DNA from: Gloeopeniophorella convolvens
Taxonomy: Eukaryota > Basidiomycota > Agaricomycetes > Russulales
Length of the DNA stretch: 22,181 nucleotides
NCBI GenBank assembly: GCA_022496205.1
Contig: WTXD01000172.1
Coordinates: forward strand, 1-22,181
Reading direction: 5' to 3'
Shown here: one piece after another, positions 10,154 to 18,685 of the stretch
How positions within the stretch are numbered: position 1 is the first letter of the stretch
Layout: each line of letters starts with the position of its first letter
Notes under the pieces: model-generated
What the model was told of the DNA's origin: nothing
The model's input: only the letters and a program-made list of their open reading frames with translations
Databases searched by the model: none
Program-made: the position numbers and the translations under genes

Positions 10154-11578
10154 TTAGAAGGGTTGTTCAGCGAGAATGTCATCCACTTTGATGACCAGTT
10201 CGTCCTCGCTCTTGAGATCCGCAGCGAAGTAAGCCTTGAGGCCACCGAGGCCCTTTGTCTGCACGATTTCGGTCATGCGATCGAAAGCATCGGGGTCATC
10301 CTCCCGGGTCAACAGGCAGACCAGCTCGCGCTTCGAGTCGTACACGAGAGAAGGCGTGGTTGGGGATGTACGCGAGATCTGCACCTTGATGATCATCTTC
10401 TTCGGGAGCTGAGACGGCAGATTGGATACACGCAGCTTGCGTTCCGAAGTAGCTGGACGGAAACCTGTGACTGAGCGTGCAGTGTCCTGCATGGGAACCA
10501 AGACAGCAGTCCCGAGCCGTGGATCAAAGTTGCCTGGCTTGAAAGTGATAGTATTGCTGGGAGAGAAGGGTTTGCACGACTTCTTATGCTCCTTCCAGTC
10601 GCTCTCTGGAACCATCGTCAGCGCGGAGCATAAGCATATGGTAATTTGGCGCTCGCTTACTTTGGCACTCGGATGAACAGTAGCGCACGACGTAGCATGC
10701 GGAGCAAGATTTCAGCTTGCCCTCCTTCCCGCATACGCTACACCCCTTTTCACCCAAGAGGGCCTCCTCCCCAGCACGGCGACGCTCCCACTTGCGAATG
10801 ACAGCGGTGACCTTTGGGCCAACCTTGTGGGAGAGTTTTCGCGGGTTCCACTGGTCGCCGTCCTTGATGTCAAGGTCAGCTCCTCCTTCCATCAAGACGT
10901 CCACCGCCTTCGAATGCGCGACCATGATTGCTCCGCTGACCGGAACCATCCCATATATATCCTGGTGGTTCACGTCTGCACCATGTTGGACCAGAATGCG
11001 TGCCATGTCCGCATTATCTTGAGGAATATTCGAGGCGTGTGCCAAAGCTGTGTATCTGCAGATGTCCTCGACGTCCGGCGGGCAGCCACTCTTGAGCAAG
11101 AATTTGAGCGTTGCAGCGTGAGAGTGTTTAGGGCCATCAGCGCGCTGAGGTACATTCTGGCTTCCGCTCACGACCAATGCCGCGTATCCGAACCGGAACG
11201 GCGTCTCAGTACCTGAGAGTCGAGGTGCCTCGCCGTTCTTGACAGCCTACGCAGTGTGCCTTGAGATCAACAAGCCGGATAACTAGGCAAGAAATTACCT
11301 TCATAACGCCTTCAAGGTGCCCATAGAAACACATCATAGCGAATGGATTGAGCAACGATGAATCGAGTTCCAGAAGGCCTAATTGTGGGTATCCAATGCA
11401 CGGCCTTCTGTCAGATGCGACGCGGAGAAGAGGGAGTTCGCGTACACTCTTGTTAAATCCTGCGAAGCTCCTGCCCTCCCTCGAACGATGACACGAATCC
11501 GCTCCCTGCCCTTGCCATCAAGGTAGCCATTTGCGGCGGTATAGAAAGAACGGCGCTACCCATAGCGAGATTCGACAT
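10154..11578 (-). pseudogene. Ankyrin-repeat/MYND zinc-finger protein, stop at codon 42 (paralogue 1)
   Basis: Same four-exon plan as its neighbours (11446-11578, 11299-11378, 10661-11246, 10154-10605; introns of 67, 52 and 55 bp) and the same 1251-nt coding length as paralogue 2. Codon 42 in exon 1 (11453-11455) is TAA where paralogue 3 has TAT and paralogue 2 has TAC, so a full-length product from the usual start is not expected. Everything downstream stays in frame, with complete ankyrin-like repeats (HGADVNHQDI, GGADLDIKDGD), an intact MYND ligand set and the common C-terminal tail DDILAEQPF. The 2.5-kb element sits about 170 bp upstream of the ATG. Either this is a very young pseudogene, or a shorter protein is made from a downstream start. 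A single sequencing error at codon 42 is a third possibility. Confidence 0.8.
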
Positions 11579-11700
11579 GTTTGCCTTGAATCGCGGTGAT
11601 CTCGCCACGAAGATATGGGGTTGTATAAGAGAAAAGGTAGCTTGTGAATGTGGTAAACGAGGAAAGAATTTGGGTCGTGACGGTTTCCACAACCAAGGTT

Positions 11701-11706
11701 CACGTG
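11701..11706 (-). promoter_or_regulatory. E-box (CACGTG) upstream of paralogue 1
   Basis: CACGTG 123 nt upstream of the ATG at 11578, in the promoter block shared with paralogues 2 and 3. It now lies only 42 bp from the left end of the inserted element, which separates it from the rest of the ancestral upstream region (14274-14565). Confidence 0.35.
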
Positions 11707-11783
11707 CAGGAAGTGAGGAAAATGCCACAATATTGCAGGGCGCCAAGAGGACCCCTGATAATGCCGCGAGAAAGTTGGTTTGA

Positions 11784-11950
11784 GGTCCACCCAACGTATT
11801 CCATATATGGTAATGAGCTTGGTAACAGGTACCGTACGGTCCACCCATGAGAGGCCTGTTTCCGACCCTGAACTTGGGTAGAAGTCCACCCATGAACACC
11901 TCCCGGACGCTCGGGAACCTCGGATGTCGGCAAGAGGTCCACCCATGAAG
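11784..11950 (+). repeat. Subterminal GGTCCACCCA motif cluster, left end of the element
   Basis: Four copies, at 11784-11793, 11838-11850, 11883-11895 (AGTCCACCCATGA) and 11936-11948, spaced 45-54 bp and all in the same orientation. Three read TCCACCCATGA. Matching copies occur near the right end at 13155-13166, 14161-14170 and 14196-14206. Clustered short motifs near both ends are typical of transposase-binding regions, but that role is inference. Confidence 0.65.
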
Positions 11951-12046
11951 CTTAAGGTCACGGGACCTCTCGGATCCCGGCTCCCACGGACCTCCGCAGA
12001 CACACCGTCCGCGCTGCCACCCGAGCCACCACCTCACTCACTGCAA

Positions 12047-12153
12047 CCAATCCACCAATTCAAGACTCTGAGCCATGTCACTGCGGCCATCGCTATGGCT
12101 CACTTACTTTTGGCCAGTGCTCAGGATCTCTAGACACACAACATGTATTTAAG
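12047..12153 (+). promoter_or_regulatory. Promoter-like region of the element-borne gene
   Basis: Two CCAAT boxes (12047-12051 and 12055-12059) and a TATA-like TATTTAAG (12146-12153) lie upstream of the ATG at 12220. Spacing and order are normal for a fungal promoter. This is a sequence-based inference. Confidence 0.4.
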
Positions 12154-12219
12154 CGGACTAGTGGGTACTAATCTAATCCGCATTTTCGATCCTCTCCAGC
12201 CCCTACGCGTGCTCGTACC

Positions 12220-12927
12220 ATGACTGAAGGCCCTCAGGTCATCGAGGATATTGCTGGAGACCTATCTGGTGACCTGGATCTGTGGATTGGCAAAGGAAAG
12301 AAGTACAAGAATGTTCCACAGTTCGTCTCCGCTGCCCTCTGCTCTCGAGTCTCTGTTCCCGAGGCAGTCCACTTGACGCTCCCATCCTCCGACCTCACCA
12401 TCCTCGAGTTTATCAAATTCCCGCTCCCAAATTACATCACATCATTTCCGTTCATCGCGCCGTCTGCATACTTTTCCAAACGCAAGCCAACGAACACTCT
12501 GCGCGCTGGATTCTGACTCATGCAATTCCCAGTGTTGACAATGTACGAAAAGGGTCCTGGAAGAGGTGCCAAGCACTCGTGGATGTCGTCTTTGGCATAG
12601 GTCGGCACTCTATCCTTCCTGGAGGCCAACTGCTACCAGCGCATGCACGGTGATGGGCAGTTCCGACTTATGCAGTGCCCGGCCACGCGAACCACAAAAT
12701 TTACCTATGTCCCTGCCCTCTCCATCCTCTGCAGGATTCCCAAGGAATCTGTCCGTCGGTCTGCCTCAGGGAACATCGTGCAATTCACTCAAACTGTATT
12801 TGTCGACATCTTCCGGGGTCTCACCACTGAGAAGGAGGCAGTCGCTGCAGCTGTCAAGAAGCTCTCAAAGCCATCAACAGGGCGGCGACTGGGCGCAGCG
12901 TATCACGAGGATGATGGTGCAGAGTAG
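12220..12927 (+). CDS. Unrecognised protein carried inside the 2.5-kb element, frame interrupted
   Basis: I do not recognise the family. The coding signal starts at ATG 12220 (MTEGPQVIEDIAGDLSGDLD) and ends at TAG 12925-12927 (GAAYHEDDGAE), for about 236 residues in total. It needs two frame changes, near 12410 and near 12600. The first is restored by one extra T in a TTT run; the second needs more than one base. Clear stretches are HSARWILTHAIPSVDNVRKG in the middle and FRLMQCPATRTTKFTYVPAL plus a Lys-rich helix (AAVKKLSKPS) near the end. There is no zinc finger, signal peptide, membrane span or DDE-type transposase pattern, and it is far shorter than a hAT transposase. It may be a host gene fragment captured by the element, or a small element-specific protein. 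Whether it is functional is unknown. Confidence 0.4.
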
Positions 12928-13154
12928 CTGATAATGTTTTACATAGTGTCTATCTCATTCACAGTCGTTATGCGTGATGCGGGATGCATTCACACTATTT
13001 GCGTCCAAGGGCAAGCACTTGCGCATCCTCAACACAACCACGTTCCCTCACAGTCCGAAATGCGGCCATGTCAGAGATATTGATCCTGCGGATTATTCTG
13101 TGATTTTTCCCGATTTCGGTGCCTTTTTTTACGCCATGTAGAGCTTGGAAATAG

Positions 13155-13166
13155 GGTCCACCCATG
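13155..13166 (+). repeat. GGTCCACCCATG motif split by the nested element
   Basis: This copy of the subterminal motif is where the 957-bp element integrated. Its CACCCATG (13159-13166) was duplicated and reappears at 14124-14131, so the ancestral sequence ran GGTCCACCCATG directly into GGACGCG. Confidence 0.8.
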
Positions 13167-14123
13167 TAGGGACCAGCACGGATACGGTTGATCCGGTTGA
13201 CCATCCGCGGATGAACGAAAGGGTGGTTGTGGATACGGATACGGATAATTCCCACGGTTCGTGGGTCGGATGACGGATTCCGTGGATTGCTAGCCTGCCG
13301 ATTCTTACCGGTGCCCGTCTCACCGCTGTGTACTACCCATTCTCTCCTACTGTCTTTTGCTTGCGTGCACATTCATGGTACGCTCTCTCACCATACAAAC
13401 TCTTCACTCACACTAATTGGATGCGCAACACTGGGCCCAGATCCCTCATTTCTTCTGCTACCTCACACTCTCGACGCCCACAAGATCCCGACTCCGATCT
13501 CCACCCCCGCCGCCGCCGTCTCTACCCATCTCTACTACTAGCTGCGAAAGGAGGATGAATAGCAATTGTATGGCTGAAGTGTGGGTCTGTGGGGATCCAG
13601 ATGTTATAGGTGTGTCTCTGTTGTTGACCAGCTGCCTCGGACACCTCTGCTTTGCCTCTGCTCGTCGAGCCCTCAGATTCTGCTTGAAATTTGTACGTGT
13701 GGGAATCTGCTGTAGCGCATAATCATCTTGATATATCCATGTCACCCAAGTACTTGTAGCACCCGGTCCAACTTCGATATCCACCATACACTCTCATTGC
13801 GCACTGTGCAGCCCTCCCTCTTTCGAGATCAGGGGGCTCTCAGGTCTCGGGGTAGTACACCAATACTCTCATACATAGATGATCGCATCGCCATGTTCTC
13901 GAATTGAGTTGTAGATAATGAACAATCCAGATACATGTCTTGCATCGTGAAACCTGCATACGGAATGACTGCCCGGTCCGCTTGCCAGACCCGGCCCGCC
14001 ACTCCGAAGCCATCCGTGGTTCTATCCACCATCCGGCGGATGGGAATCCGTGGATAGCGGAGTTTCAATTCATCCGCGGATCTGTACCCGGATGACATCC
14101 GGATACAACCGTGCTGGTCCCTA
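13167..14123. mobile_element. 957-bp hAT-like non-autonomous transposon (MITE), nested
   Basis: Perfect 15-bp terminal inverted repeats: TAGGGACCAGCACGG at 13167-13181 and its complement at 14109-14123. They are flanked by an exact 8-bp target duplication CACCCATG (13159-13166 and 14124-14131). The first five bases, TAGGG, fit the hAT terminal consensus (C/T-A-A/G-N-G), and 8-bp duplications are the hAT rule. Both subterminal regions are rich in ATCCGCGGAT-type palindromes and GGATAC repeats (about 13180-13290 and 14000-14108), as is usual for hAT transposase-binding regions. The interior has only short frames and no transposase, so it must depend on an enzyme encoded elsewhere. It is inserted in the right half of the 2.5-kb element, so it is younger than that element. 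Confidence 0.9.
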
Positions 14124-14160
14124 CACCCATGGGACGCGCGGGTCGGGATGTTGGTGATAA

Positions 14161-14206
14161 GGTCCACCCACCGAGTGCCCGATTTGGTAAGCGCCGGTCC
14201 ACCCAT
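14161..14206 (+). repeat. Subterminal GGTCCACCCA motifs, right end of the element
   Basis: Two copies (14161-14170 and 14196-14206), 35 bp apart and about 60-100 bp inside the right terminus. They have the same orientation as the four copies at the left end, so they are direct repeats rather than part of the inverted repeat. Confidence 0.6.
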
Positions 14207-14273
14207 CAGGACCGAAATTGGGCCAAATTTCTTACCAACATCGTAGCGGTATTATCAGGGGTCCTGCGCCAAG

Positions 14274-14565
14274 GCTCGGGACAATTGAGTCGCGGTGTGG
14301 CCTTACGTAGGTTCGTTTGAGGTGGGCTCTATTGAAATGAGAGCTGAATAAATCCGTTCCCGGAGCAATTGGGATTGACCTTGCGATGAGAACGCCGAAG
14401 GAGATCCTGAAGCAGTGCACAAGCCCAGAGGATGGGCATAAATGTCCAAGCGCTTGCAGGATTGCATTGTTGTTCGAGTTCGTGTTCGAGAAAGAGGTAG
14501 GTGTAAGATTATGTAATATCTGCCCTTTGTGGCCGCCCACATCTGCTTGAACACGTGGATACGCC
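14274..14565 (-). repeat. Displaced upstream part of the paralogue 1 promoter
   Basis: Starts with GCTCGGGACAATTGAGT, as at 9547, and then follows 9547-9760 with scattered changes; for example, GATTGACCTTGCGATGA occurs in both. It belongs to the duplicated unit but now lies 2.5 kb from paralogue 1. Similarity fades at about 14565, the outer edge of the duplication. Part of it is also recognisable at 7268-7500. Confidence 0.75.
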
Positions 14566-16878
14566 GTCTCGCCTGAACAACTTCCCGAACCCGAACCTCT
14601 TTGCGTTTATACACTGTCTGGGCTTTTCAAGCGACGTTTGGGCACGCTCCCAAATGCTTCAGATTGGCCTCGGGTTTATCCTGCGGCGATACCAACGAAC
14701 ATCTTGCAACATGCAAGTTATGCCCTCTTATGCTCACCATGGGAGTCCAGTCAGACATCGAAAGCTTGCCTTCAAAGCTTCAATATTCAATCTGTAAACA
14801 TTCCGCCACTCTCCGCTGAACGAGGATCCAACTTTCCGCTGACTCTCCGCACTTCCTCCTTTGCCTCTGCCGCTTCTTCTACTCTCATCTTTTGCGCAGC
14901 AGATTCAGCGCTACCCGGAACGGTTCCGTATGGGGCAGCTAAGGCATAGGGACCCTGTCAACGCATGATCACGAACAGAAAGCAACAGAGTGCCTACGTG
15001 AGGGTTCTGACTTCGGGTAGACTTGCCCGGGGTTTTCCCGGGTTGGAGATGGCGGTATGCCCTCGCCTTCTTGGTTGGGGAACTTCGCGTCTGCTATATG
15101 CGTAGGAAACCGCAGTCAGCATAATACAGGGATGATGCGCGTAAGCACCTACCTTCACCCAGCGTTGCTGTCATATTGTCTTCTAAGAATATCTCAACGT
15201 TATCTCAACGTAGGGTTTTGAAGTGTCTTGGGTCAACACACTGCAGTGTGTCGACTTTATGTAGTCTGTTGTGACGTCATTCCCGGGTGTGCAGGCTCCA
15301 ACTTGTCTCCGTCATCCTTGGTTGTCTATGCTGCTATGCCCCCGCGCGCGCCTACGGTTTGTGACAGTCTCCTAGAGTGGCACCAGAAGACCAGCGCGAT
15401 ATATCCCCTTCAAGTACTGAGCTGGCAGCCGCCGGCGCCACCACTCTCATCCGCGGGAGCACCAGAGTTTACACAACATGTCAAGGACCAAGGCACTTCG
15501 AATTGATCAGATGGAAGAATGCGCATTGCCCGCCCATTTGGCTACCTTTGGTCAAGCCCAAGGACAAGAATGATCTTCTCCAGCATCTTCTCAGGGTTCT
15601 GATAGATGCACGGGATGTTCCATGAATCGTTACAAGTGCCTGGCGCGTTCTACTGCGGTCTACCCTGTTCACGGGCGACGCGCGGACAGCTCAATTCCGC
15701 TCTCACCCCATTTCCATAGAACCCAATGGCGACTAAAATAGCAGCTTCTTATGGGCATGCGCCACCGGCAGAGCCCCCGCCCAGCCAGCTCGAGTAAAAT
15801 AGACGGTTTCATGCCGGTTCCCGCTTGCTATGGAGATGCAACGGCACTTAGACAGGTGAGAAGCTCGTTTGATAGGTTTTGTGTCTCGGTCGCAGAGTCT
15901 GGCTACGAAGGGACCACGTGGAGTCTACGCGATCGCCCATCTAAGGTCTTGCGGAAATCTGCGTCTCCGTCCCTGCATTACCTGAAAGAATTCAAGGTAC
16001 GCACCCAAGGCAACATAGAGACAGCCTGCGCCGAAATGCATGGCCCTACCTCTTGTGTGCCGAGCCTCAATGTCCTGTGGTACTCTCTGGCCAGAATCAT
16101 CCTTCTCCCGGAATGCAGGCGCCAGCGGGAAGCCGGGCGTGTCAGAAACATGCGTTTGAAAAGAGTGCAAGTGCGACCGAAAGCTGTGTTTCGAGTCGTT
16201 TCAATCCGAGCGCCCCAAGACCATCGCGGGAGGTTGATGTGCGTACAAGGTAAGTAATGCAGTCCTTTCCTACCAATGAGCGGTCGGCTCATCGTGATTG
16301 ACGTGTGGCCTCGAAGCCACTGGTAAAACGCTGTGCACGTCAACTGACCAGTAACACCGGACCGCAATACTGGTGCCAAGAATACGGCTCGTGCGGCTAG
16401 CTGCACGGTTTGTCCTGAACGGGGAAGAAGCACGCGTGAGGACCAATGATGTTCGGAGCAACGCTGCGCGTACGCGTGGAAACTTCGATCACGCTTGATT
16501 TGCTATTGTGGGTCCACCTAATCCATTTCAAACCCGAGCTGCCAGTCATAACCGACGAGTAACGTCCCCAGGTTTTTTTTACGAGACCCAGTCGCCACAA
16601 GGAGTTTTCCGTAAGACGATGCGTACTTATCTCTTCAGATGCGGTAGCGCCGACCGCCGCGATCAATAAGAAGGGGGTGGACGCCCCACCTGGGTTTAGG
16701 TTGGGCTTCCTCCTCAGGGCGATGCTGTCACGCTTCCGCGTGGAGCCGGCTGACGAGAGCTGATGAGCCATACAAATACTCCCGGGTCAGCTCAACTAGC
16801 CCGAATTCCCAGATGCTTGGGCGCTCCCTTCCGACCTCTGCATAACAGACAACCTGCTCGGTCTGAGCTGCGTTCAAG
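14566..16878. other. 2.3-kb stretch without a supported gene
   Basis: Open frames occur on both strands; the longest is 15751-16257 on the plus strand, and 15925-16170 on the minus strand contains a hydrophobic stretch ending at a possible splice donor. None has a recognisable motif, a coherent exon chain or a family I know. Small features seen are a direct repeat TATCTCAACGT twice at about 15189-15210, a near-perfect 24-bp palindrome at 15232-15255, and a run of eight T at about 16573. This may be decayed coding or transposon DNA, but I cannot show it. Confidence 0.45.
15232..15255. repeat. 24-bp near-perfect palindrome
   Basis: The core ACACACTGCAGTGTGT (15236-15251) is perfect. The arms extend to GTC and GAC with one mismatched pair. 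It could be a dimer-binding site or a cruciform, but nothing nearby assigns it a role. Confidence 0.5.
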
Positions 16879-18685
16879 ATGACCAACTTCCATGACCCTG
16901 CTGTGATCCAGGGTGATGCCCGTACGTGCTGTTGGTTCTGGCATCGTATGGGAGGACTCACAGTTCGGGACAAAGTTGCTTTGGTCAAATTTATGCACTG
17001 TCTGGATGGCGTATTTCTGTACGTGGACTACGGTCCTGTCGATGTTCACGGTCTCTAACTCCGCTCAGCTGGGACCTGTTCACAACAATGGGGTTTGAGT
17101 GGGAATATTTAACTGGAAAAAGGAAATATAGATGGACGATGGTGGTGCGCGTTGAACCTTGTGTTACCTTGCGTGATTTGACAGACTTTATCACCAGCTG
17201 TACTCTTTGAGTCGCCTCGGCGCCTTAGGCAATGTATTCTGCAATCTCATCGGGTTCAACGTTACCCATGAGATCAACTGCCAGGTGCGACAGTGCCTTA
17301 CGTGGTAGCTCACGACACTCGCTTACATCGTTTAGCAATGGATCATCTGGAACCTCGTATGTCAAAATCGAAATCACCAGGCTCAGCGCTCTGATGGCAC
17401 TGCAGATACTCGCCTATGTATCGTTCGGTTGCGCATCAGCTCTCATTGCTCTTAGAGTGTGAGTTCTCTACCCTCTGCTTTCCGAACCCCAATGAATATG
17501 CTTCGGCTAGGGTCGCGATCTGGCATCATAATCGCGTGGTCATGGCTTTGACCAGTGGGATGTGGCTGACGAACATCGGGTTCCTTATTTACGGTGCGTC
17601 ATGGTGGTCACTGGTCGTGAAAGTGAGGCTTCTGAGATAGCTGACGGTCCACGAAGGCGTTGCTACGGTAAGCTTACTACTTGTCCATGCGTCATCACCG
17701 ATGCTCATATCTCCGCCGTAGGTCCGTGCTGTATGGTCTCCGGACCCTGCAGGTTGCGTGATCGAAAACACATTCCAAGCCAGGGATAACATCACAGTGA
17801 CGGTCTCGACGGACCTAGCTCAGCTCACCTTGATGCTCGTTGGTCTCCTGCGTTCTCGTCAGACGAACCACGGTATCTTCCGGTATCTCTACGTTCAGGT
17901 GGGACCTCTAGCATACCTTCCCGAGCGGACTGGGCTGACAGGAACCAGGGTTTAATTTGGTTGATTGCTGCAACACTGGGAGAAGTTCCTTCAGCTGTAA
18001 GGTTATCCCCATGAAAATTTCCGAGTCTCTCACTCGCATTTCCAGGTTTTCATCAACCTGAACCTCAACGGTAAGGACTCTGGGCGCACCAAATGAGCTT
18101 TTGACCCATGTCTTTGGCCACTTCCAGATCCATGGAATCTGGTCAGTTGTGAAGGCCCTCACTGCCCGATGTTGGAATAGCTAACACGCGTTCGCAGATG
18201 TTCCAGAACCTTGCGCGTACGTTGCCATTGTGACTGACCAGAGAAGCTGATCCAATGACACGTGTGCCTCTTTAGTTTTCACTATGTGAGCTTCTCAGGG
18301 TCGCCCGCTGAACAATTTAATTGACAAGCATTGCAGGCAAATCTGTGCAACGCGCATGTACCGAGCGCTGGCCGACTTCAATCTTGATATGTATGTCAAT
18401 TCTGGACAATGTCGTTCGTCGCGTACGCATCCTGACATTGGACCCCTCAGTCACCAATACACCCGGGATCCGAATGGTGTCAGCGACCTACAGTTCCGCA
18501 TGCCCAATGGCGATGCCGCCGCGACGCATGGGACCACTGTCCTGCGCATGCACCATATGGGTGCCTCTGCCAGCAAGTCCGGGAATTTCGGAATAAGCGC
18601 AAAGTCCACGGTCATAGGCGAAGAAGAGAGTCAAGTGTCACAAAAGGGCGTTCTGATGATGAGGGATCCATCTGAAGGTGTCTGA
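16879..18685 (+). CDS. Seven-helix membrane protein of an uncharacterised basidiomycete family
   Basis: Integral membrane protein of about 351 residues; function unknown, with a receptor-like topology. It starts MTNFHDPAVIQGDA. Exons: 16879-16921, 16976-17018, 17069-17144, 17198-17284, about 17388-17458, 17511-17593, 17657-17667 (11 nt), 17722-17898, 17949-17996, 18046-18070, 18128-18141, 18198-18216, 18276-18285 (10 nt) and 18337-18685. Family hallmarks as I recall them are WDLFTTMGFEWEYLTGKRKY after helix 1, EINCQ after helix 2, RAVWSPD in the long loop, and ATRMYRALADFNLDMY after the last helix. The hydrophilic C-terminal tail of about 100 residues ends DPSEGV. Twelve of the 13 joins keep phase with GT..AG sites. 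The join at 17285-17387 is unresolved and one base out. The two micro-exons restore family residues (GVAT and LFTM), which supports them. Uncertain points are that join and the exact start. Confidence 0.75.

Larger units (their letters stand above)
5480..11739 (-). repeat. Tandem segmental duplication, three units of about 2.2 kb
   Basis: Approximate units are 5480-7690, 7691-9895 and 9896-11739, the last continuing at 14274-14565 beyond the inserted element. The stops are spaced 2250 and 2203 bp apart. Similarity covers the genes, their introns, the promoters (the E-box block) and the 3' flanks; for example, CTACATAATGGACGGGGGCG occurs at about 7790 and again at about 9986. Head-to-tail order points to unequal crossing-over. 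Unit borders are approximate because they were judged by eye. Confidence 0.75.
11748..14265. mobile_element. 2.5-kb DNA-transposon-like insertion with 8-bp target duplication
   Basis: The left end AGGACCCCTGATAAT (11748-11762) and the right end ATTATCAGGGGTCCT (14251-14265) are perfect 15-bp inverted repeats, with weaker matching for about 17 bp more. They are flanked by direct copies of GCGCCAAG (11740-11747 and 14266-14273). The paralogue 2 promoter keeps the same site empty at 9539-9546, which fixes both boundaries. The length is 2518 bp, or about 1553 bp without the nested element and its extra 8-bp duplication. Inside are a gene with its own promoter-like region and at least seven copies of GGTCCACCCA or near variants near the two ends. 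I see no recognisable transposase, so it looks non-autonomous. An 8-bp duplication fits the hAT, P or Merlin groups, but the AGGAC terminus does not match the usual hAT ends, so the superfamily is left open. Confidence 0.85.

Noticed and set aside
11453..12037. A minus-strand open frame running from inside the transposon straight into exon 1 of paralogue 1 (194 codons, in frame)
   Set aside because: The upstream part has no conserved protein features, is made of the GGTCCACCCA repeats, and stops at the same codon 42. The sister copies start at the MSNL/MSNF Met without it. Chance openness is the simpler explanation.
13167..14123. The 957-bp nested element as the right inverted repeat of the larger element
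   Set aside because: It has its own perfect TIRs and its own 8-bp duplication (CACCCATG), different from those of the outer element, so it is a separate later insertion.
9547..14565. Similar blocks at 9547-9760 and 14274-14565 read as long terminal repeats of a retroelement
   Set aside because: They are explained as paralogous promoter regions, one interrupted by the 2.5-kb insertion. There are no LTR ends, primer-binding site, polypurine tract or reverse transcriptase.
15925..16170. A minus-strand frame with a hydrophobic segment (HFGAGCLYVALGAYLEFF) as an exon of a membrane protein
   Set aside because: A donor site follows it, but no partner exons or family signature could be found on either side.
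15751..16257. A 168-codon plus-strand open frame as a gene
   Set aside because: No recognisable motif, an Arg-rich composition typical of a shadow frame, and overlapping minus-strand frames of similar length.
18217..18336. A 120-bp out-of-frame intron in the membrane protein gene
   Set aside because: Splitting it into two introns around the 10-nt exon 18276-18285 restores phase and the family residues LFTM.
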